A DNA stretch of 64,000 bases from the NCBI GenBank assembly GCA_943737045.1, contig CALSFV010000020.1, forward strand, positions 558,001 through 622,000. The letters run 5' to 3'. The stretch is from Parapristionchus giblindavisi (lineage: Eukaryota; Nematoda; Chromadorea; Rhabditida; Diplogasteridae). The notes under the pieces were generated by a model that was not told the origin of the DNA, ran no database searches, and saw only the letters and a list, made by a program, of their open reading frames with translations. A program made the position numbers and the translations under genes. Shown piece by piece: positions 38,401 to 50,724 of the stretch (its first letter is position 1; every line of letters begins with the position of its first letter).

Positions 38401-41050
38401 TATTATTATTATATTCGTATTTAGCGTCCCGTCGGTCTGGACATATCGGTTCGTGTGCTCACAGCTGGAATATGGCCCACTCAATCTGGATCTCCCCAAT
38501 GCAGCCTGCCTGAGGGATGTCAAGCGGCATTTAAGCACTTTGAAGAGGTATGCCGAGCTTTGTATTTTGATTAGAAAAACACCACAGGTTATCTTATCAT
38601 AACCTTGTGCGTACACTGCGTATTGCAAACTCGTCTTTAAAGGCACAATAGAAAGCTAATTTTACTCTCGCACCGATCATTCGCAGACGAAGATAGCTAG
38701 AATGTAGACAGAATTATAAATTAGCTCGGTGTGTGGCGTTTGAAGCCCAAACATATTTCTTCTCGCAGTCATGTGATAAAAACCAGTTGTGTTCCGGTTT
38801 CTGTCACTACATTTGTTTAGAACTATTTCCTGGTTAACGTTAAGGAATACGTCATCGAACAGAAAATAAAAAATGATTACAGTACTACGTGAGTTCACAC
38901 AATGGTCGTAAGATGACGTTGAACACGCTTCTCGGATCAGCTGATGTCAAGGCCATATTCTATGGAGCTGTGCCCAATGCGGAGGAGTTCAGTCAACAGG
39001 TACTAACTATATTGTATGGTTGAAACCTTGATTGAACTGGTATTTTCACAACATTGATTCTTGAATTTTGACTGGATATTCTTGAATCATGAATCTGAAT
39101 ATTACGGAATCTATAGCATATGCTATGTTCATATTGTGTAATTTAATAAATAATAATAATTTAATATTATTGATTGATTGTAGGAGTCGGAGGCGGGTCC
39201 TTCAAGTGCTCCACCCAGAAAGGAAGAACACAAGATTCTACAGGTTATTTTGTTTATTATTTTTTACCTTTAAAGGTACAGCTAATTTGGGTGTCCACTC
39301 TGGTCATTCTCTCGTGTACACAATGAATGCAAGAGGAGAGAGTGTTACCAGAACGGAAAGTTTCAAATTCGCTTGGAGCGTGTCTTTAAAAATGTCACCG
39401 ACTAATTCTTGTTAACTCTCAACATTATCAGGTCTCCACTCACACTATGGTCGTCCTCATGCGCTTCAACATTCGTCCTCGACTCACATTTGATCAGCTC
39501 GCGGTACGGTATCACACTTGTTCGAGTAATCGAGAACTGATTTTTTAATCGTATATATTTGTAGGCGGAAACGCAGATTCCGGACAAGGAGTTGAAGCGG
39601 TGTCTGCAGTCTCTGGCTATGGGAAAGTCATCCCAGAGAATCCTCACGAGAAAAGGAAAGGGAAAAGAGATCGGTGAGACAAATAAAATAATATTATTAC
39701 TTATTGAAATAATTAATAATATAATTTACTTTAAACTTGTACTGCAACTATTAACAAACTCTTTCTCTAGGCAGTTGATAATATGATCATACATGGGCAC
39801 CGACATGGGGTGCCCCCTGTAAGATTAGGGCTTTTCGAAAATTTGTGGAATGACCACTGTAAAAAATGACTTTTAGGTGAAATTTTTGAAAAAAAATGAA
39901 AGCCCCTGTAAAATTAACCCTTTTCGTTCGAATGCCCCCCCCCCCTGTAGGATCGAGCTCCAGGTACCCCGCCCTTGTATGAATATGATATCCGATATTT
40001 TTTAAACAATCTTTGTAAATTTTATGAATAATTGATATTGATTATCCTTATGGCTCGAAATTTGTACTGTATCGATTGTGAATATCGATTGATTTGATTT
40101 CAGAAGCTCAGGATGAGTTCACCGTGAATGATTCGTTCACATCGAAGCTCACTCGTATCAAGATCCAGAATGTGTCCAATAAGGGTGAGACTGAACCGGA
40201 GAGGAAGGAGACCAGGAATAAGGTAACTATTGTCGATACGTTATTGAACTCTATTTCTTTTTGATGGGATCCTGTGAGAGATGATTATGGATATCAGCAT
40301 AGGTCGAAAAGTATGTTACAAAGAACCAAGTATGACCTTATTTTGAGCCTACATTTCACTAAAATCGGAAAACGTGACCGGATTTTTAAACCCGATCGCA
40401 TAGCTATTCCACCTATGGATATCAGTGATCGTAGAGATCTGATTGGCGATCAATATTCGAGGCGATTGTGATTATAATGAGATTTATGTGTTTTCGAGAA
40501 CACACGGAAATGGCATTATGAATGGCTCTTTGGCTGATGCAATGCCCTTGTTTTTCTCCATTGATATCGATAATATGGAGATAATAGACAAAGGGATAGA
40601 TTGTACAGAATAGTAAAGATATCGCTTGAGGGGAATAACGGATTACTATGTTAATTAAATTATAGGTTGAGTTAAGGTTATTGATTTATCGATTACTTAT
40701 AGATTGATGAGGATCGTAAGCATGAAGTGGAAGCTGCCATAGTCCGAATCATGAAGGCCAGAAAGACCCTCTCTCACAATGATCTCGTCGTTGAGGTACG
40801 GTACCTTTCAGGATGTACTGTAGTCAGTCCGCAATCGGACGTTCGGCCTTAATACCGTATCCCCTATCGATCGATTACTTGATTACTGTATATTGTAATA
40901 CCGTATCCCTTGATTCAGGTAACCAATCAACTCAATCATCGATTCAAGCCCGATCCTCAATTGATCAAGACACGCATCGAGTCACTGATTGAACGGGAAT
41001 ACCTGAAGAGAGCGGAGGATAATCATCGAATCTACCATTATCAATCGTAG
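32408..41050 (+). CDS. cul-3: Cullin-3, ubiquitin-ligase scaffold, 788 aa
   Basis: 26 exons: 32408-32470, 33086-33211, 33371-33442, 33493-33576, 34673-34767, 35332-35427, 35498-35555, 35620-35730, 35781-35858, 36119-36208, 36270-36349, 36625-36799, 36854-36927, 37014-37080, 37527-37609, 37691-37760, 38038-38109, 38201-38248, 38425-38547, 38883-38999, 39184-39243, 39432-39503, 39565-39673, 40104-40222, 40703-40795, 40919-41050. All are in phase, 2367 bp. N-terminal [20 protein letters not shown] and [20 protein letters not shown] match the CUL3 BTB-binding region. The cullin domain includes [19 protein letters not shown] and [20 protein letters not shown]. The C-terminal winged helix has IVRIMKARK, with the predicted NEDD8-acceptor Lys at about residue 732, and ends [19 protein letters not shown]. 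It scaffolds BTB-adaptor E3 ligases with an RBX1-type RING. Several introns carry MITEs, a hairpin and a palindrome. Confidence 0.97.
32637..32745. repeat. Perfect 46-bp hairpin in cul-3 intron 1
   Basis: Arms 32637-32682 and 32700-32745 are exact inverted copies (TGCACTGTTACATTTGCC ... GTAACCCCCTCCG and complement) around a 17-bp GC-rich loop. The arms are far more GC-rich than the surroundings. It could be a recent small inverted insertion, or it could form a stable hairpin in the pre-mRNA. Confidence 0.85.
32778..32981. mobile_element. hAT-like MITE, CATACGTGGGC type, copy 2 (204 bp)
   Basis: Starts CATACGTGGGCGGCATTGCC and ends with the complement of CATACATGGGCGGGTATTGC. Flanks ACGAGAAT (32770-32777 and 32982-32989) form a perfect 8-bp duplication. 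It shares the CGACCCACCCGATTTT interior with 24308-24731. It is in cul-3 intron 1. Confidence 0.9.
33591..34459. mobile_element. Foldback element 4 with tRNA-like boxes (869 bp)
   Basis: Near-perfect inverted arms (33591-33991 and about 34049-34459): CAAGGGAGCTCTGTGGTCTT at the left and its complement at the right end. Each arm contains a tRNA-like stretch: TAGTGTAGTGGATAAGG (A-box-like) and GGTTCGATCCC (B-box), about 33820-33890 on plus and mirrored near 34165-34235. No cloverleaf with a paired acceptor stem is convincing. It lies in cul-3 intron 4. Confidence 0.8.
36455..36565. mobile_element. hAT-like MITE, CATAGGTCGAA type, copy 2 (111 bp)
   Basis: CATAGGTCGAATAGCTACGT at the left, TACTTTTCCACCTATG at the right. 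The flanks CTATTCTA and TTATTCTC match at 6 of 8 bases, consistent with an older 8-bp duplication. It is in cul-3 intron 11. Confidence 0.8.
37160..37310. repeat. Dispersed repeat shared with 23310-23410
   Basis: ATAATCTTTCG.ATAAAAA, GGGTCGATCCT and GGTATGAAA.TGTATG occur in the same order in both places. The identity of the element is unknown. It is in cul-3 intron 14. Confidence 0.5.
39280..39385. repeat. Short hairpin MITE family S, copy in cul-3 intron 21
   Basis: CCACTCTGGTCATTCTCTCG paired with GAGAGAGTGTTACCAGAACG, followed by AAGTTTCAAATTCGCTTGGA. Same plan as at 17873 and 42950. Confidence 0.65.
39788..39981. mobile_element. hAT-like MITE, CATACATGGGC type (194 bp)
   Basis: Starts CATACATGGGCACCGACATG, ends CCCCGCCCTTGTATG, with AATATGAT on both sides (39780-39787 and 39982-39989), a perfect 8-bp duplication. 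The interior has CCCCTGTAARATTA repeats. It is in cul-3 intron 23. Confidence 0.88.
40298..40417. mobile_element. hAT-like MITE, CATAGGTCGAA type, copy 3 (120 bp)
   Basis: CATAGGTCGAAAAGTATGTT at the left, AGCTATTCCACCTATG at the right, with the perfect 8-bp duplication GATATCAG (40290-40297 and 40418-40425). It is in the opposite orientation to the 36455 copy, in cul-3 intron 24. Confidence 0.92.
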
Positions 41051-43156
41051 ATCAGCAATCAATCAATCGATAATTGACCCGCCCCCTTCCTAACTCCTCC
41101 TATGCCACCTCTAAATAGCGTACCTTCCACAATCTTTGATCGAGCGTATGCTCATCCTTTGAACAGAAATGAAGTTCGTGATATATGTTTAGATTCATTT
41201 CGTTGTCGTTATCGATTGATTACCGTAATCTGACTATTGATTAGTCGTCTAGTTACAGTATGCTAAGTGTGTTCTTCGCATTCACACATACCATCCACCT
41301 TGTATCTCTCATCCTATAAATGAATCAAATAGACGAGAAAGCTCCGCCCATCTTTTTCATATTGTCTATACGTATTGTATGGTGTGTACTCTGTCTATAT
41401 GTCTCTCTCACTTTCACACACTCTCTAATCGTCCCCTTCTACTATATAGTACATTGTGACGGGTGGTTTTGTCCTTATTATCTATGATTTGGCACCATTG
41501 TACTCTATATCTATTATATTCATTCGTTCGTTCCTCCATTCATTCAGTTTCTTATTTCGCTCTACTCTACTCTCACTCATCTTCCCATCCATACTATAGC
41601 ATATACACTCTCCAATAATCAATCGATATTCCCAACCATTCATTCATTTGTTCACCCAAAAAGCTTCCCTCGGTCCTTCTTTACCCATACAAGTCCAATC
41701 AATCAATATGTGCACATTTTTAATACTCTCTCTATATCTATATACAGATTATTACTGTAGAATAGAATAACGCGAGAGGAATACGGTATGTTTTGTATTT
41801 GGTCCGGTAGTAGATATGTATAACGTACACAGAAGTATGCAGTAGACTTGAACTCCCTTTGAGTTATTATTTTTCGTTGCCTTTATCTCCCCACATTTAT
41901 CGTGCGTCTAAATCGACCTCCAAATTCTACTAGATTAGCATCTTTCTCGCTAAACGCAGTAGACGTTCACTTTGTATGGTATACCTTGTATCCAACATCT
42001 TTCGTTCTTGTTTAATCCCTAACTCCTCGCGCTTATTTATTCATTTTATTCGTACATACATGCTAAATATCTGTAATTTGCTCTGTAAACTTTCCTCGTT
42101 GCGATCGACTGTTCCCTTTTTTGTATTGAACTACTTTCAGTCAATCGATAAGTTCATTCATTCATTCTTTTCTTACCCTGACTATCACTCATTTCCCTTA
42201 ATCCATTCAATACATCTATGTATATTGTCATCCATACCGTCGTTTCTTCGCTGTTCTTTTCAAGTTTCGATCGCTATATATGAATGATAAAGTCTATTGA
42301 CCCTCCAATATTCGCTCCGTTTTCGTCTCCGAATCGAATCTCGAATGATATAGGCTTATCACTATGCCTAGCCAATATTTTATCGATTGACATTATTTCT
42401 GTCTGTCTGATCGTGTGTCACTCTCATTGTGTTCCATGCTCTCTCACCCAATGACCCAATGGAGATTAGAGAAATGATAAGAGATGGAATCGACGAGAGT
42501 ACTGTTCATTAATTTATTTTCACGATAGCGCGCGTTGGGTGAAATGGAGTATTAGACGAGATTTTGCGCCCTATGAATTGATCTACTCCCTCTGGAAGTG
42601 CATCTATTTCTGGCAATATTTTGTCTACATAATATTATTTTCTCCCATCACGATCGTATAAAGTCTTGTTGTTGTCAGAGCGGTGATTACCTCTATTAAA
42701 TTGTCAGCCTCGCTCTTATGCTGCGATCTCCGTTCTGTATCCATAGTGTGTTATAGTTTGTGTCGCCTAGATCGTTCCTTGTGTTTGGTGGGAACGCTAC
42801 TAGTGGGAGGGAATGTATGCACTCCGTGTTTACGTCCCGTGACAACTATGTGGACTGACGAACATTTCGTCATAATTCCCCCCTCCGACAACACGGAGAA
42901 ATTAGTTCGAGTAGTGGACACTCACAGTCAGTCAATTCTTGAAGTCACACCAAAAAGTTCTCCGCTCTGGTAATCTTCTCGCTTTCTTTGTCTACGAGAG
43001 AGTGTTGTCAGATCAGAGAGTAAGCTCGGCGTGTGCCTTTGATGTCATCGCAGTTCTTGTCATTTTCTTGTATCGTTGTTGAATCGATGTTTTGCCTCTG
43101 AGATAGTTCTAGAGTTATATAATAGTCATTCAATGTGTTCATTAAGAATCGCAATC
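41051..43156. other. Intergenic: cul-3 3' region and transaldolase promoter
   Basis: About 2.1 kb, rich in CATTCATTC and TCTCTC runs, with hairpin family S at 42950-43035. The open frames at 41976-42287 and 42683-42973 are not supported by splice context or recognisable sequence. Confidence 0.5.
42950..43035. repeat. Short hairpin MITE family S, copy 5
   Basis: AGTTCTCCGCTCTGGTAATC, CTCGCTTTCTTTGTCTACGA, then GAGAGTGTTGTCAGATCAGA and TAAGCTCGGCGTGTG. It is about 120 bp upstream of the transaldolase start codon, so it could lie in the promoter. Confidence 0.7.
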
Positions 43157-46100
43157 ATGGCCTCGACTCTTGACCAACTCAAGAAGGTTACCACAGTCGT
43201 CGCTGATACCGGAGACTTCAATGGTCAGATATAATATTTGCTAATTAAAATAAAATAATCAATACTTAAAATTCGTTTACAGTAACGTCCTCGAACATTA
43301 GTAGTAAATTTTCGACATTATTCCTACCGCAAGATCTTCTATACCTTGCCTATCGTAATCCTTATGCATTACAGTAATCAAGCAATTCCTTCCCACGGAT
43401 GCCACCACCAACCCTTCCCTCATCCTCGCCGCATCCAAGATGCCCGAGTACTCTGCCCTTATCGATGAGGCTGTCGCGTACGCGAAGCAGCACGCTGCTG
43501 GCAAGGGAGAGGCACAGGTGTGTACTGCAGATTTTTGGATACTGTATTTCCACGTTTGTACCATCTTGTGAGATTTTACAATGTGAACTGTCAAAATAGG
43601 AAAATATGGATTATGTAGAGCACGGCTCCCGATTCATCGACCACTATTAAACAAAAATTGCAAGAAAAAGTCTTCTTGAATCATGAATCATGAACTGACT
43701 TTTGTAAGATAATTCGTCAAACTGTTGCGTTCTAAAGCAATACATAATATCTCTAAATGTGAATAATGATAATAGTAACAAGTACATTATCAGGTAGTGG
43801 AGGCTACGATGGATCGTTTGTTCGTTGTCTTCGGAAAGAAGATTCTCGAGGTCATCCCTGGACGTGTGTCCACCGAAGTCGATGCTAGGTAAGGAATGAT
43901 CGTGTCCGACTAAATGTGTCTTGCTGCATACTTGCGAGAGCGGCTTTATGGTCGGCTGCCTCCAGTAAGCTCTGCCGCATGAAAAGTACAAAATTATAAG
44001 AGTTAGTACAAAGCCGGATGGTAGAATAAATGCAAACGTACATGGACTGGACGGGGAGAGATGGTGTGGTGAAGATATATCACATCTGATAGTTGTATAA
44101 GGCACAATTAAATAAGTATAAAGAATTTATTCATCTCAGATTGTCATTCGACACTGAGGCATCGGTCTCTCGTGCCCTCAATCTAATCGGACAATATGAA
44201 GCCGAAGGAATCGCCAAGGAACGCATCCTGATCAAGCTAGCCTCAACCTGGGAGGGCATCCAGGCAGCCAAGTGAGTTCTGGAGAGGGTGGGGGAGCGGA
44301 GCGAGGATGGGACAACGGAGTGGTAATTGAGACACATTGTAGGATCCTGGAGTCCAAGTACGGCATCCACTGCAACATGACCCTGTTGTTCGGATATGAG
44401 CAGGCTATCGCGTGTGCACAGGTAGGATATGGTTGACGGGTACGGTAGGTTTAGGATACGGTTTATGGTTACTGTAGATTTCGGATACATTTGATGGGTA
44501 CAGTAGATTTAGGATACTGTTGATAGTTTCGGTAGATTTAGGGTACGGTTGGTGGTTACGGTAGATTTAGGGCACTATTTATGGTTACGGTAGTTTTTTA
44601 TATTTATTGTTGCGCTGTATTCTGTTCATGTAACGTATAATACGACGCCATATTCTATCAAGTTTTCGGATGTCTTCGACTATAGTTACCCTATTATTGT
44701 TATCGATTAGAGTTACTGTAAATATCGTTCTTCCAGGCAGGAGTAACGCTCATCTCTCCCTTCGTTGGACGTATTATGGATTGGTACGTGAAGAACACGG
44801 ATAAGAAGACGTACGATCGTAATGATGATCCTGGAGTGAAGGTGAGGGGGAGCGGAGTGTAGGTGGGACATGATGTAGTGAGGGAGCGGAGTTTAGATGG
44901 GACATGCTATAGGGGGGGGGGAGCGGAATGTAGATGGGACATGCTGTAGTGGGGGAGCGGAGTGCAGATGGGACATGCTGTTGTGGGGGTGCGGAGTGTA
45001 GATGGGACATGCTGTTGTGGGGGAGCGGAGTGTAGATGGGGCATGCTGTTGTGGACATAATTAATCCATGTACAATTATAGAGTGTCCAGAAGATCTACA
45101 CGTACTACAAGAAGTTTGGCCACAAGACACAGGTTGAATGATTGTTTTAGAAATCATAGCAGTTGCATACATGTTTCATGATTGTATTATAGAATTAAAA
45201 ATGTCCGAACAATACAAATTCCGATATTTGCCGCGCAATATTCAGACTCCGCCCACTTCTTCGCGCGACATACCTTTTTCTCTTATTTTATCGAATTTTA
45301 TGGTGTGTCCTCATCATTTCACAGGACTTTCAATAAAAATAAAATTATATGCATTGAAAAAACGTTCGAAAAAACCTTCCGAAAATTTAGAGTGCGTTTT
45401 TCTCAACGGTGGAGAAGTTTACTATATTCGGCATTTGGCGCGGTGTGTGCAAAACTTTTGTAATTCTATAATACCTTTATTACTACGAATTTCGTTGAAA
45501 TGTTCTACGACAGTTGGATTTATTGAATATAAAAATTGATCATTGTAGGTCATGGCTGCGTCCTTCCGTAACACCGAGGAAATCAAGGTTTTTAAAATTT
45601 AAATAAATATGCGTTTTTAATTATTAATAATAAGAAGAGATATACAACAACGCTCTGAAAGGATGTTGTACTATAGTCTAAATGTACTGTAGTCAATCAT
45701 GTCTTCAGTGATCAATCAATAATCGATCAATACTCTATATGTGTAGGGTCTCTTCGGTTGTGATCTCCTGACGATCTCCCCTGCTCTACTCAAACAACTG
45801 GCGGAAGACAAGGAGGAAGTGCCTGTGGCACTCTCACCTGAATCAGGTACAGTATACCGTATTCGTACACAGTGCAGTATATACAGTGTCGGTATACTGT
45901 AGTATATTGTATACTGTAGTATCTACAGTGTTCACTTTTTTCCAGATTTCTCAAATTAGGTGTTAGAAAGTTGCAAAAGACAAAAAGAAGCGTCCTATAC
46001 ATTAATCTTTTTTATTTTCTTTTTATCGATTTATTTCTTTTTTTCAGCTGCCTCGTCTACCGTAACCGAGATTCCCGTCAACGAAGCAGTCTTCAGATGG

Positions 46101-46377
46101 GCTCTCAATGAGGATGCTATGGCTACCGAGAAGGTATACTGTAATGAATGACTATGATTATCGATTTATATAATATTGATACCATAGGTGCATTACCAGC
46201 ACACTTGATAGCCGATTATGCAAGTGATATTATGTAATATTCTGTGCCATTTTTTCGAAGTTATCACCTTTTTTTTATTGTTGTTTATTAATATTTTGAT
46301 TCCAGCTTGCCGAGGGAATCCGTAACTTTGCCAAGGATGCTCGTCTTCTCGAAGAGCTCATCAAGAAGAGACTTTAA
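43157..46377 (+). CDS. tald-1: Transaldolase (class I), 322 aa
   Basis: Eleven exons: 43157-43223, 43375-43517, 43794-43888, 44140-44271, 44343-44421, 44737-44841, 45082-45132, 45549-45587, 45747-45846, 46048-46133, 46306-46377; all in phase, 969 bp. Motifs: [13 protein letters not shown] (Asp31 region), [14 protein letters not shown], and [19 protein letters not shown] with the Schiff-base lysine at about residue 134. Further matches are [46 protein letters not shown] and [12 protein letters not shown]. It moves a three-carbon unit from sedoheptulose-7-phosphate to glyceraldehyde-3-phosphate in the non-oxidative pentose phosphate pathway, in the cytosol. Exon 7 uses a GTTGAA donor. Intron 6 carries a minisatellite and intron 7 a MITE. 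Confidence 0.97.
44842..45055 (+). repeat. Minisatellite in transaldolase intron 6
   Basis: About six tandem units of about 35 bp with the core GGGGGAGCGGAGTGTAGATG followed by GGACATGCTGTTGT. A single related unit (GGTGGGGGAGCGGAGCGAGG) lies in intron 4 near 44287. The repeat begins right at the exon 6 donor, GTGAGGGGGAGCGGAG. Confidence 0.9.
45185..45473 (+). mobile_element. MITE family F, copy 1 (289 bp)
   Basis: Ends TATTATAGAATTA and the complement TAATTCTATAATA. The interior GTCCGAACAATACAAATTCC and AAAACGTTCGAAAAAACCTT is shared with 62650-62932 and 63430-63728. It lies in transaldolase intron 7. Open frames inside ([15 protein letters not shown]) are repeat by-products. Confidence 0.88.
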
Positions 46378-47744
46378 ATTAAATGTTTTAAAGAATCATT
46401 GATTTATTGATCTGCAAGGATCAAAGATCAATCTCTTCATTTATTCCTACCGTAATCTAGGCATTTCATCATCCTTATTTTCTGTTTTTTTGTCATTCCA
46501 CCAATGTTTTTTATTTGACTATGCATGGTTATTTTCTTAAAAAGTTGTGAATTATCCAGATGTTTAATAAAGTATTTTGGTTTCTTTATCTCCTGATTAC
46601 CTATGTCTTTTTGTATATGTAAAGTTATTTATTTTAAAAAAGAGCCAAAAGCTGCTTAGGTTTTTTACTGAACTCTCGACTGAACTGTAAGCATCGAACT
46701 TCGACGCTTTGCACGGTTTGAATAGTGTGAAATATGAACTACGGTTGTAAAATATTCGCATAACGTTATCAGCTGTATTATAAGTGTGGAGATATTTGCT
46801 TGTCGTCCGATTTTAGTTGATTGAACCCTTAAACGAGGCAAGTCACTGTTTTATCTGAGGTCTGAGGTCACGTGAATGCGGTAGCAGCTTTTAAAACCCA
46901 TCTTGAGTATATTTCGAAAAGGTAAGATTGAACAGGAAACTACTAGATGAAACAGATTCTCTCTCTTCATATCGGTACATATGTCATACAGTACAGCAGA
47001 ATCCCCCAGTGAAAATGGGCGCCCTTTTGGCCCCTCGATTTTTTACGCTTTGAATATTGAATATTAGCCGTTCAAATTGTTCGCGTTCTTTTACTCTTTG
47101 ATTGACCGAATTTTTCAAGGAAAGTTTGGATTTTTAGAAATAATGTAGCGAGAGAAAAATATTGAAAATTATAATTTTTATCAATTTTTGGCAAATGCCG
47201 CGCGAAAATTTTGAATAACTCGCGCACGCTCGGCAAATTCTATCGTAAAGTGATATCTAATTGAAAAACTTTTGTAATAAAAACCCTTTACGCAAGTGTT
47301 GGATTGCTACTTTCGAACTATTTTTACAATCGCAAAATTAACACTAATTTTCACTTTTTCATCTACTTTTCCAATATTTTAACACCACATTAAAAATTTT
47401 AAAGTGTGTACTGTCTCAAGTAGAAAACTATGAGTGCAAATGAGGATACGGTAAGATGCTACCGTAACGACCGATCAATAATGATTAACTACCGTAGCCC
47501 TTAGCAATAATCTTATGACCCATCACGGTTTTCCATTTGTGATACATCACACTCCAAAAATTACACCGAAGCGAGATGCAAAGACGCATTACGAATCATA
47601 AATAAGATATGGTTCACGTTATTTTGATTTTTGGCACTACACATTCAGTGACAAGCTAATATTGATAAAGGGTGTTTTAATAAATAACAATAATAAATTT
47701 TGATTTCGTGCGGAAAATAAGATTTGTTTTTTTTTTGTTTTCAG
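46378..47744. other. Intergenic, transaldolase 3' region
   Basis: AATAAA at 46566-46571 is the probable transaldolase polyadenylation signal, 190 bp after the stop. A family E fragment (CTACCGTAGCCCTTAGCAAT) lies at 47460-47590. No first exons for the lectin remnant that starts at 47745 were found here. Confidence 0.55.
46566..46571 (+). terminator. Probable poly(A) signal of transaldolase
   Basis: AATAAA, 189 bp beyond the stop codon, followed by a T-rich stretch. It is the first consensus hexamer after the coding region. Confidence 0.55.
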
Positions 47745-48387
47745 GAGAACACTCAATTGTACAATTCGTTAGCACAACACGTTGGCAAGCCTGTAATTAG
47801 TTATTGGATCGGTCTTCAATGCAACGGAGTTAAATTCGTTTGGCACGATGGAAGCGAAGCAAATTACACTAATTTTGCTGGTTCGTTATATAATATTTCG
47901 ATGATTTCACATATTCGCATCTTCGACAATGATTTTTTCTTGCAGAAGATTATGCGTGCAACAAAGGACCATCACTTCTTCGTTGCCGAAGATATGAAAT
48001 GGCGATCAGCCATGGATACCGCACTCCAGCCTAGCTATGTCATATGCAAAGCTCCTTATCGTTAGTTTGAATACATTTTTATATTGAGAATAATGCGAAA
48101 AAGTGGGGCAACGTGACAAAATGTTTTCAATTTGATTCGAGAAAACTGTCGGTGTTATTCATTGATTATTATACAGCGCACGCTCAAATTCTGAATTTAT
48201 TTTCATTCAGCCATTCATATTTGAGAATTTGCGCAATTATTTGGTGACAGGAATGAACTTATAATTTACTTTTAATTATAATCACAGTGTTTCAAAACGT
48301 TTACAATTTAAAATCATCGAGAACGTTTATGCAAACCTCTAATATACGATGGATAAATAATAATCAACGGGTGACAGCTAATTAACC

Positions 48388-48490
48388 TCCTTTGCGTAGT
48401 GGTAAAATAGCGTACCATCTTGAGGGTTCGTATCCAGTTGCCGATCTTTTCAATTTTCAAAATGTGCGCCGTTATGCGCAGTTACACTGT
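48388..48490 (+). repeat. tRNA-derived fragment
   Basis: TTGCGTAGTGGTAAAATAG resembles an A-box and GGGTTCGTATCC a slightly degraded B-box, followed by GTTGCCGATCTTTTCAATTT, which is shared with the elements at 49262 and 59492. It lies in an intron of the lectin pseudogene. Confidence 0.5.
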
Positions 48491-49261
48491 GCCAGCTGAT
48501 TAACTCACGTTTCTGGTCGCCTTTTTCTCCATCTTAAAACTATTCTAGAACATAAAACACAAGTTAAAAAATTTTTTAATACGAAAAAAGGATTTTCGCG
48601 ACGAGTCTCTAGAAGATGATACGAAAATATGAAGCAATGCATGCAATCGAAATAGACGAAACAGTGATTCAAAATTTTTCTTGATTTTTTATGATCTCCC
48701 AAGTGCAAACGTGTGACTTTTTTCAGCTACTCCCTGTGATGATTTTGAGCTTGTCTCGTCTGGAAAAGGAAGCGACACGTGTTATAGAATCCCAGGCTTA
48801 ATCTCTACGTGGAGAGATGCCCAAAACAATTGTGCAAAATATGCTTCTGATGTTTCTGTCATTCATGATCAAAGCGTTAGTTCATTTATTACGTTTAGCA
48901 GAAAGTTATGCACGATTTCGGTAGCAAACTTCAGTCGCTTCGTTCTCGTACTTTCATTATTCCCAATATTCCCAATTTCATTATTACATCCACGGTTAGG
49001 CGAAAAAATCGCGATGGCAGCACATTTACTGTACCACTCTACAACACACTCTATCCCATACACTATACCAATTTTGTTCCACAGAGCACCCGATTATTTT
49101 TTCTACACTTTTATCCTACATAAAGTGCATACACTCACAGAAAAATCCCTTATCTATGTATAAGGGAATGGTTCACTAGAAAAGTATCACTAAGGAATTC
49201 TTCTCTCATAGATAATGGAATTCGACCCTATGCCGTAACTCATAACACGGGTCTCCTTTAA

Positions 49262-49600
49262 AGGTGGAGACCCGCGAATGATCATGCAAATTTCCTACAT
49301 CTCGCTAATGCAAGGGTGTAGTCATATGCAAGAAGATAGGGGACTACTTATCGTTCCCTTAGCGTAGTGGTAAAACTTCTGACTAGAAAGCGCATGGTCG
49401 CGGGTTCGAATCCTATTGCCGAACTTTCCTATTTTCAAAAAGCGCGCCTTTCCCTGCACGGGGCCTGATGGTTCATTCATATTTCTTGCGATCAATAAGC
49501 TGAATCATCATAAAATAAATAGTGTACGGTATGTAGAATAACTTTTGCTATGATTCTGTCGGCATAGTTTGTTCACGAAAATATTCGCGGGAGTCCACCT
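49262..49600 (+). mobile_element. TTAA-flanked MITE with internal Pol III boxes, copy 1 (339 bp)
   Basis: AGGTGGAGACCCGCGAAT at the left and the complement of AGGTGGACTCCCGCGAAT at the right, each bordered by TTAA (49258-49261 and 49601-49604). TTAA targets are typical of piggyBac-like elements. Inside, TTAGCGTAGTGG (A-box) and GGTTCGAATCC (perfect B-box) lie about 55 bp apart at 49363-49417. The rest of the tRNA fold is not preserved. It is in a lectin pseudogene intron. Confidence 0.85.
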
Positions 49601-49889
49601 TTAACTGATTATGATATGTTCAAAAAAAAAGAATAAGGTAATCACGTGATGGAGATATATTATGAACGCGGAGATAGGGATAACTCTTTTTGGATAACTT
49701 GTAAAAATAATTGTAAACTTTATAATCTTTATTAAGTTAAATGATTTTATTCGTCGAACTGGAATGTCCTATGGATGGTTGAATGGTATTCATATTGGAT
49801 TATCTGTCGAGTAAGTTTTACATTGATTATCTTTTTTTAGTATTTTTTGTCGTAAACATCTATTCGGAGAAATGTACGTCAGCTTAAAC

Positions 49890-50039
49890 TTTGGAGTGAT
49901 TTTGGTCCCGATTGGAAAACCTTGATAGTCAATTGGAATACGGATCAATAATGCTTAACTACCGTAACCTATTACATTTCTATTACATTAATTTTATGAC
50001 CATAAGGGGTTTCCAGTTGAGGCCCAAAACACTCCAAAA
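49890..50039. mobile_element. MITE family E, best copy (about 150 bp)
   Basis: TTTGGAGTGATTTTGGTCCC at the left and the complement of TTTGGAGTGTTTTGGGCCTC at the right. The interior GATCAATAATGCTTAACTAC is shared with 13660-13800 and 47460-47590. Confidence 0.7.
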
Positions 50040-50346
50040 TTTACGAGAGCGGAACCGTCAATCATTACGGGAAGACGGCGTGGTGTCCGTCTCGCAAATG
50101 TACACCGTATTATATAATTTGTGGACCGATATCAGCATCAATTTATTTTTGCATTTAGTGCCTTCGGAAACTATTCATGGGCTGATGGATCTACTATAGA
50201 TTATCAAAACTTTGTGCCTGGTGAGTTTCCAATCTAGATCACAATAGGGAGATAATGTCATCAGAAGTAGAGTTGGTTATTCGGCTGTTGTGAGCCCGCA
50301 ATGGCTCGTAAAATCATTGCGAGCCCTCTACCTCGGAGGGAAGGGG

Positions 50347-50724
<378 letters not shown>

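Noticed and set aside
43647..44490. Minus-strand frames of 119-152 aa
   Set aside because: They are antisense to transaldolase exons whose plus-strand reading matches the enzyme residue by residue.
45138..45539. 133-aa frame with [20 protein letters not shown]
   Set aside because: The same text occurs at 62602-62922 and 63473-63785; it is MITE family F sequence.
43157..46377. cul-3 and transaldolase as one operon
   Set aside because: They are about 2.1 kb apart, much more than typical nematode operon spacing.
49355..49430. A functional tRNA gene
   Set aside because: A and B boxes are good, but acceptor and anticodon stems do not pair; it is internal to a repeat with a degraded second copy at 59585.
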